64,000 nucleotides of DNA. Origin: Mycteria americana (Eukaryota; Chordata; Aves; Ciconiiformes; Ciconiidae). The stretch is taken from NCBI RefSeq assembly GCF_035582795.1, contig NC_134366.1:35551926-35615925 (forward strand), in the 5' to 3' direction. A program made the position numbers and the translations under genes. Within the stretch, counting starts at the first letter, position 1, and every line of letters starts with the position of its first letter. This document shows, piece by piece, positions 61,068 through 64,000 of this stretch. The notes under the pieces were generated by a model that did not search any database, had not been told where the DNA came from, and saw nothing but the letters and a program-made list of their open reading frames with translations.

Positions 61068-63116
61068 GTAAGTATGTGGCTGTGAATCAGCACATAAAAC
61101 TAAATGCCTAACCCAGAAGACTTTAATTAGACTATTGTTAATGTAGCACTGCAGTTGCTAATGACTAGTGCTGCAATGACAAGTAAGATTGGTATAGATC
61201 ACTGTGATTTGCAAGATCATGGCTTTTCTGACTATGAGAGAAATACTGTCCAGAACAAGCAAACTGAGAGAAAGCATAAATGTTAAATGTTTCTGAAGCC
61301 TTTCTGTTACTAACAATGGGAGATTATAAACTCTGGCAAAACAAGAATATTTTTAAAATAAGAGTTGGAACTACGGAATACGTCCTCTGATACAGGATAG
61401 CAGAAGGGATCAAACTTGCATAAGCTCCAGTGTGCCAGTTTTCTGCTTCTAGAGATGCTTCCTGCTTTGTTGTGTTTGTAGCTGGCCATCTCAGCTTTAC
61501 AGAGCGACTCTGCAGGAACTTTGCACTAAGCATATGCTGGTCGTGTGAAACAGAAGGTGTCAGGTTTGTCTTTGGTTATCCCTGTCATTCCCCTTCTCAC
61601 TCTCTGTTCGAAAGAGGAAAAATAGGTAGTGTCAGCGTAGGCATTGGGACCAGGGAATTCTACCTATGGTATAATTTGTTGTCAAACTGACAAAATAGTT
61701 TAGCTGCTCGGAGCCAAATCTTGCATCTGCACCGCTGTGTGATTACAGCAGCCGCTGCCCAGCTGTTTTCTGCCCTTACCTGTCCCTAGTGATTGAATGC
61801 ATACGTTCCCAGAGGGAGACTTAATGGCACCCAAAGAGTTTGGCTCTCCATGCATGCTCTTTAGTCACCTCAGCTAGGCAGCAGAGCAGTGCTTACTCCA
61901 GAGCTGTGAGGTGCCCTTGTGAAGCTTGAGGGCAGACTTCACTCCAGTGAGAATACCTCCAATTTTTTAATATGTAAAATATACACATTTAAATAGAAAG
62001 CTCATATATCTTTCTCTTAATTATCTTTTAATTATTATTTTCCTAGTAGGTAAAGAGAGAAATTATTTCCATATTATATTTTATGTTGAGCTTAGTCAGT
62101 TGTTTGGCAAATTCAATGTTTCATTGTAGAAAAAAATACCAAAATACAAAAGATATCTCTCACTATCTAGTAACTGAATTTTGCAGTGCTCATACATTTG
62201 CCATTGCAAATATGTATTTCAGCAGGAAACCACATGAGATGAATAAGATTTCCTGTTCAGCTTAAAGAGTAGCAGAAGGCTATTGATGCATCTAGCTAGT
62301 TCAGAGCTGTTACCTACCGTTACAGGAGATACAACTCTTGACATTAAAACTCTTCAGTTGTTCTTCATCTGAAGACTAAGGTGAATGGGCTACATGGTGT
62401 CAAATTAGTTGTGTCCACTTCTGTGAGCTGCTTGTTGCAACATGCAGCTACTGAGACAGCAAAGTAAAATAAATTTGCAGCCTAGGAAAGCTGTCTTTGA
62501 TGTCAGGCAACTGTGCCTGTGCTGTAAAATAAAAATTTAAACATACAGCTATAAATTAAGGTGCTCTGCTAAGTCAGATGGAGAGCTGTTCATGGCCACA
62601 TTCTTTTGCCAAGCAGAAAAGGTTGAACTCTCCTATTTCTTAGCAACAGCTTCTTATAGCATCACATAATTCCAAGGAGTATCCAAAAGCAATTTCCTTT
62701 TTTCTCTCACATAATAACTAAAACTTGATGAAAAGAGAAGACTTTTGTTATGATTTAGAATGTGACTTTTAACACTTTGAAGGTGAATCTTAGCAATCTG
62801 CATGAAGCTCTTTATAAAACAGAAAGCACTTTTCACATTTCCATCATAATTCAACTCAAAACCAAGATAAAAAATAGTGAAAAGAAATACGACCAGGTAA
62901 AATGGCAGTCACCAGTTTGTTGACATTTTTTTCCTTAAAACAGAAGAAAGAACAGACTCAAGTAATCATTGGACCTTCCACAACCCATAAGATCAAATGG
63001 GGATAGCTTTGCTTACAAGACCAACAGTAAATAGGTGCTTTCCAGAGAGGTTTAAATTTCACTAACAGAAATCAATTACATTTGAAAGGTTCCAACTGTA
63101 TTTTTAATTTTTTTAA
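61068..63116. other. AT-rich non-coding stretch
   Basis: No gene was recognised. Short frames (61324-61533 minus, 61430-61690 plus) overlap antisense. The segment at about 61960-62060 is extremely AT-rich. No transposon tail was seen. Confidence 0.5.
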
Positions 63117-63665
63117 TGTCTGGAGTCCCATCTGTGGCGGAAGAGTCATTCTGTGTTAGGCTGTGTGATAAAGTTCACCTGAACACCCACAAAGGAGCTC
63201 AGAGAGAGACCGTGGCAGGAGGGGAACCCCAGGCCCATCACAGGAGCCATCAGCCCACTGAAGACCCACCTCTACCAGCCCAGAGGAGCACAGGGATGCA
63301 GGGCGACAGGCAGGGACCTGAACCAAGGACAGACGAGGAATGAACACCTTGTCCAGGCCCCACCACGGGCTGTCCCAGCAGAGCCTCAGCCCCAGTGTCC
63401 AGGTGAAAAACCCATCACGATGAGGCACTGCAAGTGAGCAGCTCTCTGGGTCACCTTTCGGACCAAGGAGGGTTGCTGCCCAGGGGTAGGATACACCATG
63501 GAATGCAGGAGAAAAGCAGTTTGGGATCATACAGGACGTACTATGGGATGTTTAGGGGAGAAACCAAAGGCAGGAAAAGGGAGAGGTTTAGGTGATTTGG
63601 GGAGGAACAAGAGCGGGAAAATTGAGGGGTAAGGGGATAAAAAGGGTCGGTCATGTGCAAATAGT
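63117..63665 (+). mobile_element. GC-rich LTR-like block with TATA-type box
   Basis: Composition switches abruptly from AT-rich to GC- and purine-rich at about 63117, where the sequence TGTCTGGAGTCC starts with TG. A G/A-rich stretch (GGGATGTTTAGGGGAGAAAC, GGTTTAGGTGATTTGGGGAG) leads to GGGGATAAAAAGGG at about 63634-63647. This is the U3/TATA layout of an avian LTR, which would put the R start near 63670. A clear terminal CA and a target-site duplication could not be assigned, so the right border is uncertain. Frames 63116-63343 (plus) and 63156-63530 (minus) overlap and are not considered genes. An unclassified GC-rich repeat is the alternative. Confidence 0.4.
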
Positions 63666-64000
63666 GTGTATTTCAGTATTTCTAGATCTCACTGCCTGTA
63701 TCCTAACATTTGTTCGCCTTTTTAACTCCTTTTGCCCACTGACTTATTGCCAGTCAACTTTCAAGTAAGCAATTTGGCAACCAGTACTTTATGGTAATGT
63801 AGTTTTGGTAAAGAAAATTAGTAAGTATTTAAATAGCTTCTTATGATAACCTTTGGCAATATTTAGAAGGAAAAGTCTGTTAAAGTTACAAAGAATACTA
63901 ATAAACTGGTCATACATTTTTCCTTCTGATAAGTTATTCTACTTTATTCTTTTCTGTGTTGTAAATTTTGTCTTTAACAATGTTTACCTAGTTTACCTCT
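63666..64000. other. AT-rich flank, possible remainder of the LTR-like block
   Basis: No gene was found. The first part, up to about 63730, may still belong to the LTR-like block (R/U5 side). The rest is ordinary AT-rich sequence. Confidence 0.4.

Noticed and set aside
63116..63530. Overlapping plus (75 codons) and minus (124 codons) frames
   Set aside because: Both fall in the LTR-like GC-rich block and contradict each other; no protein motif.
1..64000. CRISPR array, prophage, operon or plasmid features
   Set aside because: No regularly spaced repeats, no dense co-directional genes, no bacterial signals; repeats and splice signals indicate a vertebrate nuclear genome.

Overview
The window reads as vertebrate, most likely avian, non-coding nuclear DNA: a long intron or a gene-poor intergenic stretch. 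It is AT-rich and CpG-poor, with no operon-like gene packing. Its recognisable repeats are bird-type: CR1 LINE 3' ends with the TGATTCTGT-type tail, and two LTRs of the avian ERVL-like class, each framed by an exact 5-bp target-site duplication. I found no long protein-coding gene, rRNA, tRNA, CRISPR array or bacterial feature. Nearly all short open frames look like chance frames or lie inside repeats.

Layout. 1-19.5 kb is mostly unique AT-rich DNA. It holds several regulatory-looking motifs (two CACCTAGGTG T-box palindromes, an RFX X-box-like site, a paired E-box) and two GC-rich pockets (14.46-15.01 and 16.10-16.52 kb). A chain of plus-strand splice signals at 9.37-10.7 kb and a possible exon at 12.24-12.48 kb could belong to a spliced RNA. 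19.5-22.2 kb contains a CR1 fragment and a complete solo LTR (21625-22217). 22.2-29 kb is AT-rich, with a conserved-looking homeobox/octamer block near 27 kb and two divergent CTCF-like motifs (26.24 and 28.27 kb). 29-49.6 kb contains weak exon candidates, a GC-rich pocket at 37.2-37.7 kb, a perfect 12-bp hairpin at 40.09 kb, a CCAAT+TATA promoter-like module at 40.95 kb, and two old CR1/L3-like 3' ends.

The best coding candidate in the window is a 110-bp minus-strand exon at 49636-49745. It has a strong acceptor, a GTAAGT donor, a continuous frame and two in-frame ATGs. I do not recognise the protein. 54.3-55.7 kb holds a GC pocket, a minus-strand CR1 tail and a second complete solo LTR (55081-55638, minus strand). 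An ancient tRNA-derived MIR/CORE-SINE-like element lies at 58.3-58.55 kb. A plus-strand exon candidate with a textbook CAG|GTAAGTAT donor lies at 60899-61067. A GC-rich, LTR-like block with a TATA-type box closes the window at 63.1-63.67 kb.

No new multi-gene system is visible. The points most worth testing are the 49.7-kb exon, the other exons predicted from splice signals, the promoter-like module at 40.95 kb, and the blocks that look like conserved non-coding elements. Conservation and expression are not observable from this sequence, so all exon and enhancer calls are inference from local signals.
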